A DNA stretch of 64,000 nucleotides from RGIG5612 sp050944475 (GCA_050944475.1 JBMNRD010000001.1:124001-188000), one strand, 5' to 3'. Shown: positions 1-8,467, counted from the first letter of the stretch. Notes: generated by a model from the letters alone, not told the origin. Made by a program: numbers and translations.

Positions 1-73
1 TGACCTGTATGACTATTTCCGTTACTTCCTTCGCGACCCTTGTGGTTGCGCTGTTATCAAGATATGCTTCCAT
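1..73 (-). CDS. Cysteine desulfurase, NifS/IscS type (N-terminal fragment, cut by window edge)
   Basis: The ATG overlaps the rsmE stop codon (TGATG), so the two are translationally coupled. The 24 visible codons begin M-E-A-Y-L-D-N-S-A-T-T-R-V, the typical start of class V aminotransferase-fold cysteine desulfurases, where YLDNSATT precedes the PLP domain. These enzymes take sulfur from cysteine for Fe-S clusters or tRNA thiolation. It is the last visible gene of the hrcA-dnaK operon. It lies far from the SufCB pair at 20.8-22.4 kb, so it may serve tRNA thiolation or general sulfur supply. The active-site Lys and Cys lie outside the window. Confidence 0.8.
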   Translation of the reverse strand, partial: MEAYLDNSATTRVAKEVTEIVIQV

Positions 74-816
74 CACTCCTCCATGGCAAATGTCAGTACG
101 CTAAGCAGCATCAGCGGCGCCGTTTCCGTGCGCAAAATCCTTTTTCCGAGGGAAATGCTGTGGGCTCCGGCTTCATTTGCCTGAAGCACCTCTTTCTCCT
201 CAAAGCCGCCCTCCGGTCCGATGAAAACGGCAACACTCATGCCCGGAGTTATTTTGCCTAAGATTTCCTTGGTTGTCACTATGTCCTTAAAATTCTCATA
301 AGGAATCAGTTTTAAGGATATTTCCTCCTTGGAAGCGTAATCAAAGGCTTCCTGAAGGGACATGATTTCCTTAACCTTCGGGACAATGCCGCGCCTTGAC
401 TGCTTGGCGGCGCTTTCGGCAATCTTCTGCCACCTTTCCTGTTTGGCGCCGGCTTTCCTGTCGTCGTATTTTACAATACTTCTTGCCGTCCGCACCGGTA
501 TGATTTCATAAACTCCCAACTCAACGCTCTTTTGAATAATGTTCTCAAACTTGTCCGCCTTCGGGAGCCCCTGAAACAGATAGAACCTGACGGAATGCTC
601 GGAAACCGAACCGCCCGTTTCAAGAATATCACATATCACCTCATTTTCTTCGATTGAGGCTATCTCGCACATGTAATCATTGCCTGCTCCGTCGCTGATT
701 AACAACTGCTCGCCGGCACGCATGCGAAGCACGTTTCTTATATGATTCACATCGGAGCCGATGATAAACACCTGCTCCGATGTAATGTTTGAAGGCTCGG
801 CAAAAAAATGGTTCAT
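73..816 (-). CDS. rsmE: 16S rRNA (uracil-1498-N3)-methyltransferase RsmE
   Basis: A SPOUT-fold methyltransferase that modifies U1498 of 16S rRNA from S-adenosylmethionine. At 247 residues it has the usual family length. The N-terminal PUA-like domain begins MNHFFAEP and includes H-I-R-N-V-L-R-M-R-A-G. The C-terminal knot shows VFIGPEGGF, followed by SLGKRILRTETA, the SAM-binding signature. It lies 4 bp after prmA, a pairing common in Firmicutes, and overlaps the next gene by 1 bp. No clear ribosome binding site precedes its ATG, so translation probably depends on coupling to prmA. Confidence 0.95.
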   Translation of the reverse strand: MNHFFAEPSNITSEQVFIIGSDVNHIRNVLRMRAGEQLLISDGAGNDYMCEIASIEENEVICDILETGGSVSEHSVRFYLFQGLPKADKFENIIQKSVELGVYEIIPVRTARSIVKYDDRKAGAKQERWQKIAESAAKQSRRGIVPKVKEIMSLQEAFDYASKEEISLKLIPYENFKDIVTTKEILGKITPGMSVAVFIGPEGGFEEKEVLQANEAGAHSISLGKRILRTETAPLMLLSVLTFAMEE

Positions 817-820
817 AAAC

Positions 821-1795
821 TTAAATGCATCTTGCTATGACGCTGCGCCAGTCTCCATCGGAAAGCACCTGCACAAGCTCAAGCCGGGGATTGGCATTTA
901 CCGCAGCCGCAATCAGCTCCTCCTTACTATCTATGATGCCGCCGGCAATGAACACGGCTCCGGGATTCATGTAATTATGAACGTCTGCCGCAAGCGGCTC
1001 TATGACTTCCGCAATTATGTTTGCAAGAACTATATCACCCTTGTGTTCGCTGTAATATCTCTGTATTACCGGATCGCACAGTACGTTGCCCGTATGAATG
1101 ATATAGGTGTTCAAAGATATCTCATTCACCTCGAAATTTTCCGCCGCAACGGCTGTTGCCAAAGGGTCAATGTCTACCGCCAGGACCTCGGATGCTCCCG
1201 TTTTCAACGCACCTATCGAAAGGATGCCGCTTCCGCAACCCAGATCAATCACTCTGTCGCCCTTTTTCATGTATTTTGAAAGGCATTTGAGGCACATCCT
1301 TGTGGTCTCATGAAGTCCGGTTCCGAAGGCCATTCCCGGGTCAATGTTGACAACCGCCCTGCCCTCCATTTCTTCGGGAAGTTTCTCCCAGGTGGGCTTT
1401 ATCACAATATCCCCCACCATAAAAGGCTTGAAAAATTCCTTCCACTTGTTCTCCCAGCCCGTTGAATCCTCTATTCCGGCGTTAAACTCCATGGGGGCAA
1501 GACCTAACATCTCCCCGGCCTCCTTAAGGCCCTGCCGGACGGCTTCAATCCTCACGTTCTGCGCGGTAACCGATGCCTCGTCTTCCTGAAATTCTTCATA
1601 AAAACTGATGAAGCAGGTCCCGTCGTTCTCGGGGAGCTCCTTGACAAAGTCAGCATACATCCCGTTAATTTCCTCATCGGCGGGCCTGATATTGTCTTCA
1701 ATTTGTATGTCTGAAATATCAAAATCCGTCAGCACCGCGCTTACTATGTCCGCATCCTTTGTCGTTGTCTTGATTGTATACTTGTTCCAGAGCAT
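821..1795 (-). CDS. prmA: Ribosomal protein L11 methyltransferase PrmA
   Basis: Trimethylates ribosomal protein L11. The 324-residue protein has an N-terminal substrate-recognition part and a class I Rossmann methyltransferase part. Visible motifs are DPGMAFGTGLHETT and VIDLGCGSGILSIGALKTGA (SAM motif I), then AVDIDPLA and DIVLANIIAEV (motif IV). It starts 1 bp after the dnaJ stop, with a G-rich ribosome binding site (GGGGGA) inside the end of dnaJ. The dnaJ-prmA-rsmE order is standard in Firmicutes and ties ribosome modification to the heat-shock operon. Confidence 0.96.
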   Translation of the reverse strand: MLWNKYTIKTTTKDADIVSAVLTDFDISDIQIEDNIRPADEEINGMYADFVKELPENDGTCFISFYEEFQEDEASVTAQNVRIEAVRQGLKEAGEMLGLAPMEFNAGIEDSTGWENKWKEFFKPFMVGDIVIKPTWEKLPEEMEGRAVVNIDPGMAFGTGLHETTRMCLKCLSKYMKKGDRVIDLGCGSGILSIGALKTGASEVLAVDIDPLATAVAAENFEVNEISLNTYIIHTGNVLCDPVIQRYYSEHKGDIVLANIIAEVIEPLAADVHNYMNPGAVFIAGGIIDSKEELIAAAVNANPRLELVQVLSDGDWRSVIARCI

Positions 1796-1796
1796 T

Positions 1797-2882
1797 CTAT
1801 TCCCCCATTGCGGCCGTGAAGGCCTTCAATGCTTCTTTCTGCTTGGACGTCAGGTGTTTGGGTACATCTACTACTAAAGTAGTATACTGGTCACCCCTTC
1901 TGTTTTTATCGTTCAGATAAGGAACTCCTTTTCCCTTTAAGCGGATTTTTGTATTGGTCTGTGTTCCCGCTTTAATGGGAAACAGTACTTCCCCGTCTAT
2001 TGTCTTCACTTTTATATCCCCGCCAAGGGCAGCCTCGGCAAAGGTAATCGTGGAAGTGGAATACAGGTTTATTCCGTCTCTCTCGAAAATCTTATGAGCG
2101 GAAACGAGCACCTCCACTAACAAATCTCCCCTTGTGCCGCCGCGCAGGCCCGGTTCGCCTTGACCCGCAACCCGAATTGCCTGACCCGAGGAAATGCCCG
2201 CCGGAATCGTAACCGCAATCTTTTTTCTGATCTGTTTAATACCCGTTCCTCTGCAGTCCGTACATTTTTCGCGGATTATCTTGCCCGTGCCATTGCAATC
2301 CGGACAAGTCTGCTCCTCCCGCATAATACCGAAAAGAGACTGGCGCTGAATGACTACGCGCCCCGTGCCGCCGCACTTTGAGCAGTTTTCAGGCGAGGTG
2401 CCGGGCTTGGCACCGGTGCCCGAGCAGGTCGGGCATTGATCCTTAAAATTAATCTCTATGGTCTTCTCGCAGCCAAATACCGCTTCCTCAAAGGAAATTC
2501 GGATTGAGACGCGTACATTTGCCCCTTTCATGGGACCGGTAGAACTTCTCCTTCTGCCGCTCCCTCCGAACATTCCTCCGAAGATGTCGCTGAAACTGCT
2601 GAAAATGTCCTCCATATTCATGTTTTGGTAGCTGAATCCCCCGAAGTCCCCGTTTTCAAAGGCGCTATGTCCCAAACGGTCGTACTGAGCCTTTTTTTCC
2701 GCATCACTCAATACGCCGTAGGCCTCGGAGGCCTCCTTAAACTTTGCTTCGGTATCGGCATCCCCCGGATTGGCGTCCGGATGATACTTCTTTGCCAGCT
2801 GCCTATATGCTTTTTTTATCGTGTCCTGATCTGCGTTTCTGTCAACTCCCAGAACCTCGTAATAGTCTCTTTTATTTGCCAT
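1797..2882 (-). CDS. dnaJ: Chaperone DnaJ (type I Hsp40)
   Basis: Co-chaperone that delivers unfolded clients to DnaK and stimulates its ATPase. The 361 residues show a J domain with the HPD tripeptide (KYHPDANPGD), a G/F-rich linker (FGGMFGGSGRR), four CxxCxGxG zinc-binding repeats (CPTCSGTG, CSKCGGTG, CPDCNGTG, CTDCRGTG) and two C-terminal substrate-binding domains. It is therefore a complete class A DnaJ. It follows dnaK after 126 bp that hold two strong hairpins, and is transcribed from the CIRCE promoter upstream of hrcA. Confidence 0.97.
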   Translation of the reverse strand: MANKRDYYEVLGVDRNADQDTIKKAYRQLAKKYHPDANPGDADTEAKFKEASEAYGVLSDAEKKAQYDRLGHSAFENGDFGGFSYQNMNMEDIFSSFSDIFGGMFGGSGRRRSSTGPMKGANVRVSIRISFEEAVFGCEKTIEINFKDQCPTCSGTGAKPGTSPENCSKCGGTGRVVIQRQSLFGIMREEQTCPDCNGTGKIIREKCTDCRGTGIKQIRKKIAVTIPAGISSGQAIRVAGQGEPGLRGGTRGDLLVEVLVSAHKIFERDGINLYSTSTITFAEAALGGDIKVKTIDGEVLFPIKAGTQTNTKIRLKGKGVPYLNDKNRRGDQYTTLVVDVPKHLTSKQKEALKAFTAAMGE

Positions 2883-2913
2883 TGTTCTTCCTTGATAGTC
2901 TTTAAATATGTCT

Positions 2914-2970
2914 CCGGCAAAGCCGGCTTTGCGTAACTGTAGGTGAAGGGCTTTTCAAGGCCCTTCACCT
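2914..2970 (-). other. Tandem hairpins in the dnaK-dnaJ intergenic region
   Basis: One element is a perfect 11-bp inverted repeat (arms 2941-2951 and 2960-2970, 8-nt loop). The second is a 16-bp perfect palindrome at 2917-2932 that can also fold as CCGGC-AAA-GCCGG (2914-2926). Neither is followed by a T-tract on either strand, so they are not ordinary terminators. Inference: an mRNA processing or stability element that sets dnaK and dnaJ at different levels. Confidence 0.6.
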
Positions 2971-3008
2971 GTCAATGATATATCTTATTTTCTTATCGAT
3001 GTCTGCAA

Positions 3009-4874
3009 TCAGATTTCCTTGAAATCTCCGTCTACCACGTCCTCTTCGGGAGCGTTTTGACTGTCATTGCTGTCATTGCTGTCGTTCGCGCCGCCCTGTG
3101 TACCTGCGGCAGTCTGGGCCTGCTCATACATCTTGGTAAATACTTTCTGTGAGCTGTTCATCAATGTTTCCTTGGCGGACTTGATGCTTGCAACCTGCTC
3201 TGATGAAAGCTCGGCATTCGGATCGCCGATCAGCGCCTTTAATGTTGCAAGGTCGTTTTCAACCTGGGTCTTGTCAGCGGGTTCAAGCTTGTCGCCCGCC
3301 TCGGCAAGAGCCTTCTCAACCTGAACCACAAGGGAGTCGGCTTCATTTCTTGCGTCGATGCCTTCCTTCCGCGCCCTGTCCTGAGCCTCAAACTCGGCAG
3401 CTTCCCTTACCGCCTTCTCAATCTCGTCATCCGACATATTGGAGCCGGCCGTGATAGTGATGTGCTGCTCCGCACCGGTTCCGAGGTCCTTGGCTGAAAC
3501 ATTTACGATACCGTTTGCATCGATATCAAATGTAACCTCGATCTGCGGAATTCCGCGCGGAGCGGGAGCGATGCCGTCAAGTCTGAACTGGCCGAGTGTC
3601 TTATTGTCACGAGCGAACTGCCTCTCGCCCTGTACCACGTGGATATCAACTGCGCTCTGATTGTCTGCCGCCGTCGAGAATACCTGACTCTTCTTTGTGG
3701 GAATTGTGGTATTTCTCTCGATAAGCCTTGTTGCTACGCCGCCAAGGGTCTCGATGCTCAGTGAAAGCGGGGTAACGTCAAGAAGAAGCACGTCGCCCGC
3801 ACCCGCATCACCTGCGAGCTTGCCGCCCTGAATCGAAGCTCCGATGGCTACGCACTCGTCCGGATTAAGCGTCTTAGAAGGCTCCTGCCCGGTCAACTGC
3901 TTAACCTTTTCCTGTACTGCGGGAATACGTGTCGAGCCGCCTACAAGGAGAACCTTGCCAAGCTCCGAGGCTGTAATGCCTGCATCCTTCAGTGCGCTCT
4001 GCACCGGTGTAGCGGTCATTTCAATCAAGTCATGAGTCAGCTCGTCAAATTTGGCCCTTGTAAGGTCCATGTCAAGATGCTTGGGACCCTCGGAAGTTGC
4101 GGTAATGAAGGGCAGGTTGATATTGGTTGTTGTTGAGGTTGAAAGCTCTTTCTTTGCCTTCTCCGCCGCCTCCCTGATTCTTTGAAGAGCCATTTTATCA
4201 GCGCCTAAGTCAATGCCCTCCTGGCCCTTGAACTGTGCAATAATGTAGTCGGTAACTCTCTTATCGAAGTCATCGCCTCCGAGCTTGTTGTTTCCCGCGG
4301 TTGCAAGAACCTCGATTACGCCGTCGCCGATTTCGATAACGGAAACGTCGAAAGTGCCGCCGCCCAAATCGTAAACCATGATTTTCTGTTCTTTTTCATT
4401 ATCAAGTCCGTAGGCAAGGGCCGCTGCGGTAGGCTCGTTGATAATACGCTCAACCTCAAGACCGGCAATCTTGCCTGCGTCCTTGGTAGCCTGCCTCTGG
4501 GCATCGTTGAAGTATGCGGGAACGGTAATAACCGCCTGCGTCACCTTCTCACCCAAATACGCTTCAGCGTCAGCCTTCATCTTCTGAAGAATCATAGCTG
4601 AAATCTCCTGCGGGGAATAGGACTTTCCATCGATGGTTACACGATGGTTGGAGCCCATCTCCCTTTTGATAGAGGAAACGGTCTTGTCTGCATTGGTTAC
4701 CGCCTGACGCTTTGCCGGCTCACCGACAAGCCTCTCCCCGTTTTTTGTAAATGCCACAACCGACGGTGTGGTCCTTGCTCCTTCCGCGTTTGCGATAATC
4801 ACGGGCTTCCCGCCCTCCATAACCGCCACGCATGAGTTGGTTGTTCCTAAATCAATTCCTATAATCTTTGCCAT
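3009..4874 (-). CDS. dnaK: Molecular chaperone DnaK (Hsp70)
   Basis: ATP-dependent Hsp70 acting with DnaJ and GrpE in protein folding. It has 621 residues, slightly shorter than the E. coli protein. It starts AKIIGIDLGTTNSCVAV (phosphate loop 1), with VYDLGGGTFDVSVIE (phosphate 2), the VLLVGGSTRIPAVQ adenosine motif and the DVTPLSLSIETLGG linker / start of the substrate-binding domain. The C-terminal tail is D/N-rich and ends in an acidic VVDGDFKEI, like the EEVD-type tails of bacterial DnaK. The ribosome binding site is AGAAGGA. The gene lies between grpE and dnaJ. Confidence 0.98.
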   Translation of the reverse strand: MAKIIGIDLGTTNSCVAVMEGGKPVIIANAEGARTTPSVVAFTKNGERLVGEPAKRQAVTNADKTVSSIKREMGSNHRVTIDGKSYSPQEISAMILQKMKADAEAYLGEKVTQAVITVPAYFNDAQRQATKDAGKIAGLEVERIINEPTAAALAYGLDNEKEQKIMVYDLGGGTFDVSVIEIGDGVIEVLATAGNNKLGGDDFDKRVTDYIIAQFKGQEGIDLGADKMALQRIREAAEKAKKELSTSTTTNINLPFITATSEGPKHLDMDLTRAKFDELTHDLIEMTATPVQSALKDAGITASELGKVLLVGGSTRIPAVQEKVKQLTGQEPSKTLNPDECVAIGASIQGGKLAGDAGAGDVLLLDVTPLSLSIETLGGVATRLIERNTTIPTKKSQVFSTAADNQSAVDIHVVQGERQFARDNKTLGQFRLDGIAPAPRGIPQIEVTFDIDANGIVNVSAKDLGTGAEQHITITAGSNMSDDEIEKAVREAAEFEAQDRARKEGIDARNEADSLVVQVEKALAEAGDKLEPADKTQVENDLATLKALIGDPNAELSSEQVASIKSAKETLMNSSQKVFTKMYEQAQTAAGTQGGANDSNDSNDSQNAPEEDVVDGDFKEI

Positions 4875-4933
4875 TTTTATTTTCCTTCTGAAATCTGGTA
4901 ATGTCTATTTTATCGAAAATGCTTTCGTTAATT

Positions 4934-5662
4934 TTAATTTGCTACCTTCACCATGCTGAATCTGACTACCGTATCCTTGTACATGTAACCCTTTTGGAAT
5001 TCTTCAACGATGATATTCTCTCCGGCTGTCTCTCCCTCCTCCACGTGCATTACCGCATTATGGAAATCGGGATTGAACTCACATCCGACCGCCTCTATGG
5101 GAGTTACACCCAGGTCAGACAGTGTCTGCATCAGCTGCTTGTAAACTTTGTCCATTCCCACAACAAACGGATTTTCCTTTTCCTCCTCGCTCACCGTTGC
5201 CAAGCCCCTTTCAAAACTGTCAACCACGATGAGAATCTTCTCTATAACATCCCGGGCGCCCATGGAAAACATTGCGGATTTTTCTTTTTCGGAACGCTTG
5301 CGGAAATTATCGAATTCTGCAAACAGTCTGGTATATTTGTCGTTTGCCTCCGCTATCAGGGCCGCGGTCTTGTCTTCCTCCGCTTTTTTTGCCTTTTCCT
5401 TGGCCCTCCTGGTCCAGCTCAGGTCACGCTCTTTTTTCTCCCCGGCTGTCTCGTCGGCCGGTTCCTCTGCAGCTTGCTTCGTTGTCGTGTCCTCTGCGCC
5501 CTGCTCCGTTGCCGTGTTCTCTACGGCTTGCTTTGCTGACGTGTCCTCTGCGCCCTGCTCCGCTGCCGTGTCCTCCGGATCTTGCTTCATGGCCGTGCCT
5601 TCAGCGGCTTGTTCTTTCTTCATATCTTTGACGGATTCAATGGTTTTCTTTTTTTCAGTCAT
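4934..5662 (-). CDS. grpE: Nucleotide exchange factor GrpE with tandem-repeat N-terminal extension
   Basis: Releases ADP from DnaK. The C-terminal ~150 residues are canonical: FDNFRKRSEKEK, a long coiled coil, then a beta-wing ending GYMYKDTVVRFSMVKVAN. The first ~90 residues are unusual. Residues 23-67 form five imperfect 9-residue units of the form T-x-x-[K/E]-Q-x-x-E-[D/N], in which the fourth position alternates K, E, K, E, K. This suggests a charged coiled-coil or disordered extension that grew by duplication. The start codon overlaps the hrcA stop (ATGA), with a GGAG ribosome binding site. Confidence 0.95.
   Translation of the reverse strand: MTEKKKTIESVKDMKKEQAAEGTAMKQDPEDTAAEQGAEDTSAKQAVENTATEQGAEDTTTKQAAEEPADETAGEKKERDLSWTRRAKEKAKKAEEDKTAALIAEANDKYTRLFAEFDNFRKRSEKEKSAMFSMGARDVIEKILIVVDSFERGLATVSEEEKENPFVVGMDKVYKQLMQTLSDLGVTPIEAVGCEFNPDFHNAVMHVEEGETAGENIIVEEFQKGYMYKDTVVRFSMVKVAN
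5462..5596 (-). repeat. Five 27-bp tandem repeats inside grpE
   Basis: Encodes residues 23-67 of GrpE as five 9-codon units: TAMKQDPED, TAAEQGAED, TSAKQAVEN, TATEQGAED, TTTKQAAEE. Units 2 and 4 (EQGAED) resemble each other more than their neighbours, which suggests duplication of a 54-bp pair. Confidence 0.8.
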
Positions 5663-6741
5663 TTTTTCTGCTCCTGCCTTTCATCACTGTCTTTAGACAT
5701 ATATTTCGCATCAAGGCTGCTGGTCACTTCCTTCAGCGCGTCCAGAACCTTTTCATAATCCATTCTCTTGGGGCCGATAATGCCTATTTTCCCATACACG
5801 CCCTCTTCAAATTCATAGGTTGCGGTAACCAGAGAGCAGTCTTTCATGGCGCTGACTTCCGTTTCCTTGCCGATATAGACCTGGATTCCCGTTGTAGAGC
5901 CGCTGGACTTTATATCATCCACCAAAAGATTGCCCAAAAGTTCTTTCTCTTCCAGTGTGGATATAAGCTCGCTGGCACTGCTCTTGTCACTAAGCTCCGG
6001 ATACCTGAATATATTGGTGGCACCGCTGGTAAATATTTCTATGCCGTCCTGTGCCCCTATGGCACCTACTATTGTATTGATAATGTCCGTGATGAGCTGC
6101 GTCTTCTCAGGCAGCTGTCCGGCCATATGAGCGGCCATATCAAAATTGATTTCCGCAAGAGTCTTCCCGCTTAAGGTGTTATTGAAAAGAATATTCAGCG
6201 CAAGCACTGTCTCCTGCTCAAGAGATGTCTCCGTCTTAATCATCTTGTTCTTAACAATATTTCCCTCAAGGACTGCGGTGCAAAGCAGCTTTCCCTCCTC
6301 AACCCGGGTCAGCTGAACAAACTTCAGCCTGTTTCTGCCGGCATGAGGCATGCTGACCACGGATGTATAGTTGGTATTGGACGCCAGCATCTTGGCCATA
6401 TCCTTCAGAACCTCTTCGATGCGGTCCATCCTTTTATCCATGATATCCTGCAGCCTGTCAATGTTATCCGCCTTGGAATCCGAATCCCGGGATTTTTTGG
6501 CAAGCATATCATCCACATAGAGCCTGTAGCCCGCATCCGTGGGAATTCTTCCCGCCGAGGTATATGGCTGGAAAATATAGCCCATTTCCTCCAAATCGGC
6601 CATCTCGTTGCGTATGGTCGCCGGACTCAGATTGAAATCTCCGTATTTTGAAATGGTTCTGCTGCCCACCGGCTCTCCGGTATCCAGGTAATTCTTGATA
6701 ACGGCCTTGAGTATTTTCTTTTTTCTCTCATCTAGTTCCAT
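5659..6741 (-). CDS. hrcA: Heat-inducible transcription repressor HrcA
   Basis: Repressor that binds CIRCE elements and is kept active by GroEL. The 360 residues have an N-terminal winged helix (LDERKKKILKAVIKNYL, then GEPVGSRTISKYGDFNLSPATIRNEMADLEEMGYI) followed by the inserted dimerisation and GAF-like domains, ending with KIGIIGPKRMDYEKVLDAL. It is the first gene of the operon, so it represses itself and grpE-dnaK-dnaJ through the CIRCE sites just upstream. The ribosome binding site is AGGAGAG. The last bases overlap the grpE start. Confidence 0.97.
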   Translation of the reverse strand: MELDERKKKILKAVIKNYLDTGEPVGSRTISKYGDFNLSPATIRNEMADLEEMGYIFQPYTSAGRIPTDAGYRLYVDDMLAKKSRDSDSKADNIDRLQDIMDKRMDRIEEVLKDMAKMLASNTNYTSVVSMPHAGRNRLKFVQLTRVEEGKLLCTAVLEGNIVKNKMIKTETSLEQETVLALNILFNNTLSGKTLAEINFDMAAHMAGQLPEKTQLITDIINTIVGAIGAQDGIEIFTSGATNIFRYPELSDKSSASELISTLEEKELLGNLLVDDIKSSGSTTGIQVYIGKETEVSAMKDCSLVTATYEFEEGVYGKIGIIGPKRMDYEKVLDALKEVTSSLDAKYMSKDSDERQEQKK

Positions 6742-6782
6742 GGCTCTCTCCTGAAAGTGTCATATGGGACTGTCTTTGCGTG

Positions 6783-6809
6783 TTAGCACTCGTTAAGCGT
6801 GAGTGCTAA
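6783..6809. promoter_or_regulatory. CIRCE operator 1 (perfect)
   Basis: TTAGCACTC, nine spacer bases, GAGTGCTAA: an exact consensus CIRCE inverted repeat, the HrcA binding site. It lies 12 bp downstream of the -10 box of the hrcA promoter, so it overlaps the start of the transcript. Confidence 0.97.
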
Positions 6810-6820
6810 TCGTTGACATT

Positions 6821-6849
6821 ATATTACCATTAGCACTCACTAATGTCAA
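6821..6849 (-). promoter_or_regulatory. SigA-type promoter of hrcA-grpE-dnaK-dnaJ
   Basis: On the minus strand, -35 TTGACA (6844-6849), a 17-bp spacer and -10 TAATAT (6821-6826). A CIRCE half-site fills part of the spacer. Confidence 0.88.
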
Positions 6850-6856
6850 CTGCTAA
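6830..6856. promoter_or_regulatory. CIRCE operator 2 (degenerate), inside the hrcA promoter
   Basis: TTAGCACTC (6830-6838), nine bases, AACTGCTAA (6848-6856). The first arm is perfect, the second matches 7 of 9, and the spacing is exact. It covers the spacer and the -35 box, so HrcA bound here would block RNA polymerase directly. Confidence 0.75.
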
Positions 6857-6940
6857 TCGCGCTTTCTTTCATTAAAATTTTGTGTCCTGGAAGACGGGTC
6901 GTATACGCCATATATGATGCGTTATTATTGCAAAAAAAGG

Positions 6941-6969
6941 TTTCTTATTACCGCAATACTTGTTATAAT
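6941..6969 (+). promoter_or_regulatory. Probable promoter of the MATE gene
   Basis: Consensus -10 TATAAT at 6964-6969. At 17-bp spacing the -35 region reads TTTCTT, which is weak. The ribosome binding site GAGGTG follows at 6981-6986. Confidence 0.5.
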
Positions 6970-6991
6970 CTACAAAAATCGAGGTGAAAAC

Positions 6992-8386
6992 ATGAAAACC
7001 GCTTCAGCTTCCAAGGAGTCCTACTTCGTAAAGGACCCTCAGTTTTTTAAGTCTCTTTTCCGCATAATGATTGTAGTTGCCTTTCAGAACCTGATTAACT
7101 ACGGTGTAAACATGGCCGACAACCTGATGCTCGGCTCCTACGGACAGGCGCAACTGTCCGGCGCCGCCTGTGTTAATCAGATTTTCTTTATGGTAAATGC
7201 CTTCTGCTGGAATTTCGGAATTGCCTTCTCCGTACTGGCGGCCCAATACTGGGGCAAAAAGGACATCCGGTCAATAAACAAGTTGGGCGGAATCGAGCTG
7301 ACCATAGAATTCTCTTTCAGTATGATCTTTACAATAATTGCCGCCTGTATGCCCGCCCGGCTGCTTAGTATTTTTACCTCGTCCGCCGAGGTCAGCGTCC
7401 AAGGGGTTGCCTACCTGAACATAATAAAATTCACCTTCATTCCGTACGCGATCTCCTTTATGCTGATGACGCTGCTTAGGAACGTGGAAACCGTCAATAT
7501 TGCCTTTATCATTTCCTGCATATCGCTGGTCATCAACGTATGCCTGAACTATCTGCTTATCTTCGGCAATTGGGGATTCCCGGAGATGGGGATTGCGGGC
7601 GCGGCGATTGCCACCCTGATTGCCAGAATTGTCGAATTGCTGGTGCTGCTGTTTTACATATGGAAAATTGACAAGAAACTGCATTTTTTCCAATCCGACT
7701 TTTTAAAATTCGATAAGACCCTTGTCAAAAGCTATTTTAAGGTTGCAATAGTAGTGGCACCTGCGGGCATTGCATGGGCTATTGCAACCCCTATTCAGGG
7801 TGCTTTGCTGGGCAAGCTGTCGACCGACTCCATCGCGGCCAATTCCGTCACAAGCACCTATTACCAGCTGCTGAAAGTATTTGCTCAGGCAATGAGCACC
7901 GCGGCCGGAGTTATCATCGGGAAAACAATCGGTGAGAAAAACTATACAAAAACCCGCCAGGGAGCAAGGACCATCGAGGTTCTCGGCCTCGGGATAGGCG
8001 TGATTTTGGGAGGGCTCCTTTTCATATTGCGAAAACCCATCATCAGTATGTACGACCTGACCCCGGAGGCCACACGCCTGACCAACAATATGCTGATTAT
8101 TATGTGCTTCATTATACTGTCAATGGCTTATGAGCATCCCGTGCTCTTCGGCACCATCAGGGCGGGCGGCGATACCAGATTCCCCGCTCTGACCAATATT
8201 ATCGTCATGTGGGGAATCTCAATCCCCCTTGCATTCATGGCGGTTTACTGGTGGCGCTTGGGGCCTGAGTGGATTGTAATTTTTATTCAAAGCGAGCAGT
8301 TTATTAAATGCATCCCCGCTTTCATCAGGGTAAGGCAATATAATAAGTGGATTCGGAACCTGACCGAACCGGATACCGTCGCATAA
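6992..8386 (+). CDS. MATE family multidrug/cation efflux transporter
   Basis: A 464-residue, 12-helix integral membrane protein of the multi-antimicrobial extrusion family, which exports cationic drugs or metabolites in exchange for Na+ or H+. Typical features are an N-terminal half with DNLMLGSYGQAQLSGAACVNQ, the loop NYLLIFGNWGFPEMGIAGAAIATLIARI, and a second half with PEATRLTNNMLI and GTIRAGGDTRFPALTNI. An upstream in-frame ATG at 6914 is possible, but the ATG at 6992 has a GAGGTG ribosome binding site 5 nt away and fits the family N-terminus. It is transcribed away from hrcA and stands alone before a strong terminator. The substrate is unknown. Confidence 0.9.
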   Translation: MKTASASKESYFVKDPQFFKSLFRIMIVVAFQNLINYGVNMADNLMLGSYGQAQLSGAACVNQIFFMVNAFCWNFGIAFSVLAAQYWGKKDIRSINKLGGIELTIEFSFSMIFTIIAACMPARLLSIFTSSAEVSVQGVAYLNIIKFTFIPYAISFMLMTLLRNVETVNIAFIISCISLVINVCLNYLLIFGNWGFPEMGIAGAAIATLIARIVELLVLLFYIWKIDKKLHFFQSDFLKFDKTLVKSYFKVAIVVAPAGIAWAIATPIQGALLGKLSTDSIAANSVTSTYYQLLKVFAQAMSTAAGVIIGKTIGEKNYTKTRQGARTIEVLGLGIGVILGGLLFILRKPIISMYDLTPEATRLTNNMLIIMCFIILSMAYEHPVLFGTIRAGGDTRFPALTNIIVMWGISIPLAFMAVYWWRLGPEWIVIFIQSEQFIKCIPAFIRVRQYNKWIRNLTEPDTVA

Positions 8387-8393
8387 CGAAAAA

Positions 8394-8434
8394 GGGGCCG
8401 TCGCACCAATCAGTGCAGCGGCCTTTTCTTTTTT
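8394..8434. terminator. Bidirectional terminator between the MATE gene and trmD
   Basis: Stem GGCCG-TC-GCAC / GTGC-AG-CGGCC with a 6-nt loop, followed on the plus strand by TTTTCTTTTTT and on the minus strand by CCCCTTTTT. It serves the convergent MATE (+) and trmD (-) transcripts. Confidence 0.8.
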
Positions 8435-8467
8435 GCCTTGCTATGTTATCGTCAGAACATAAATCTT

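Noticed and set aside
6914..6991. Extended MATE N-terminus from ATG 6914
   Set aside because: It contains the TATAAT promoter element and has no ribosome binding site; the ATG at 6992 does.
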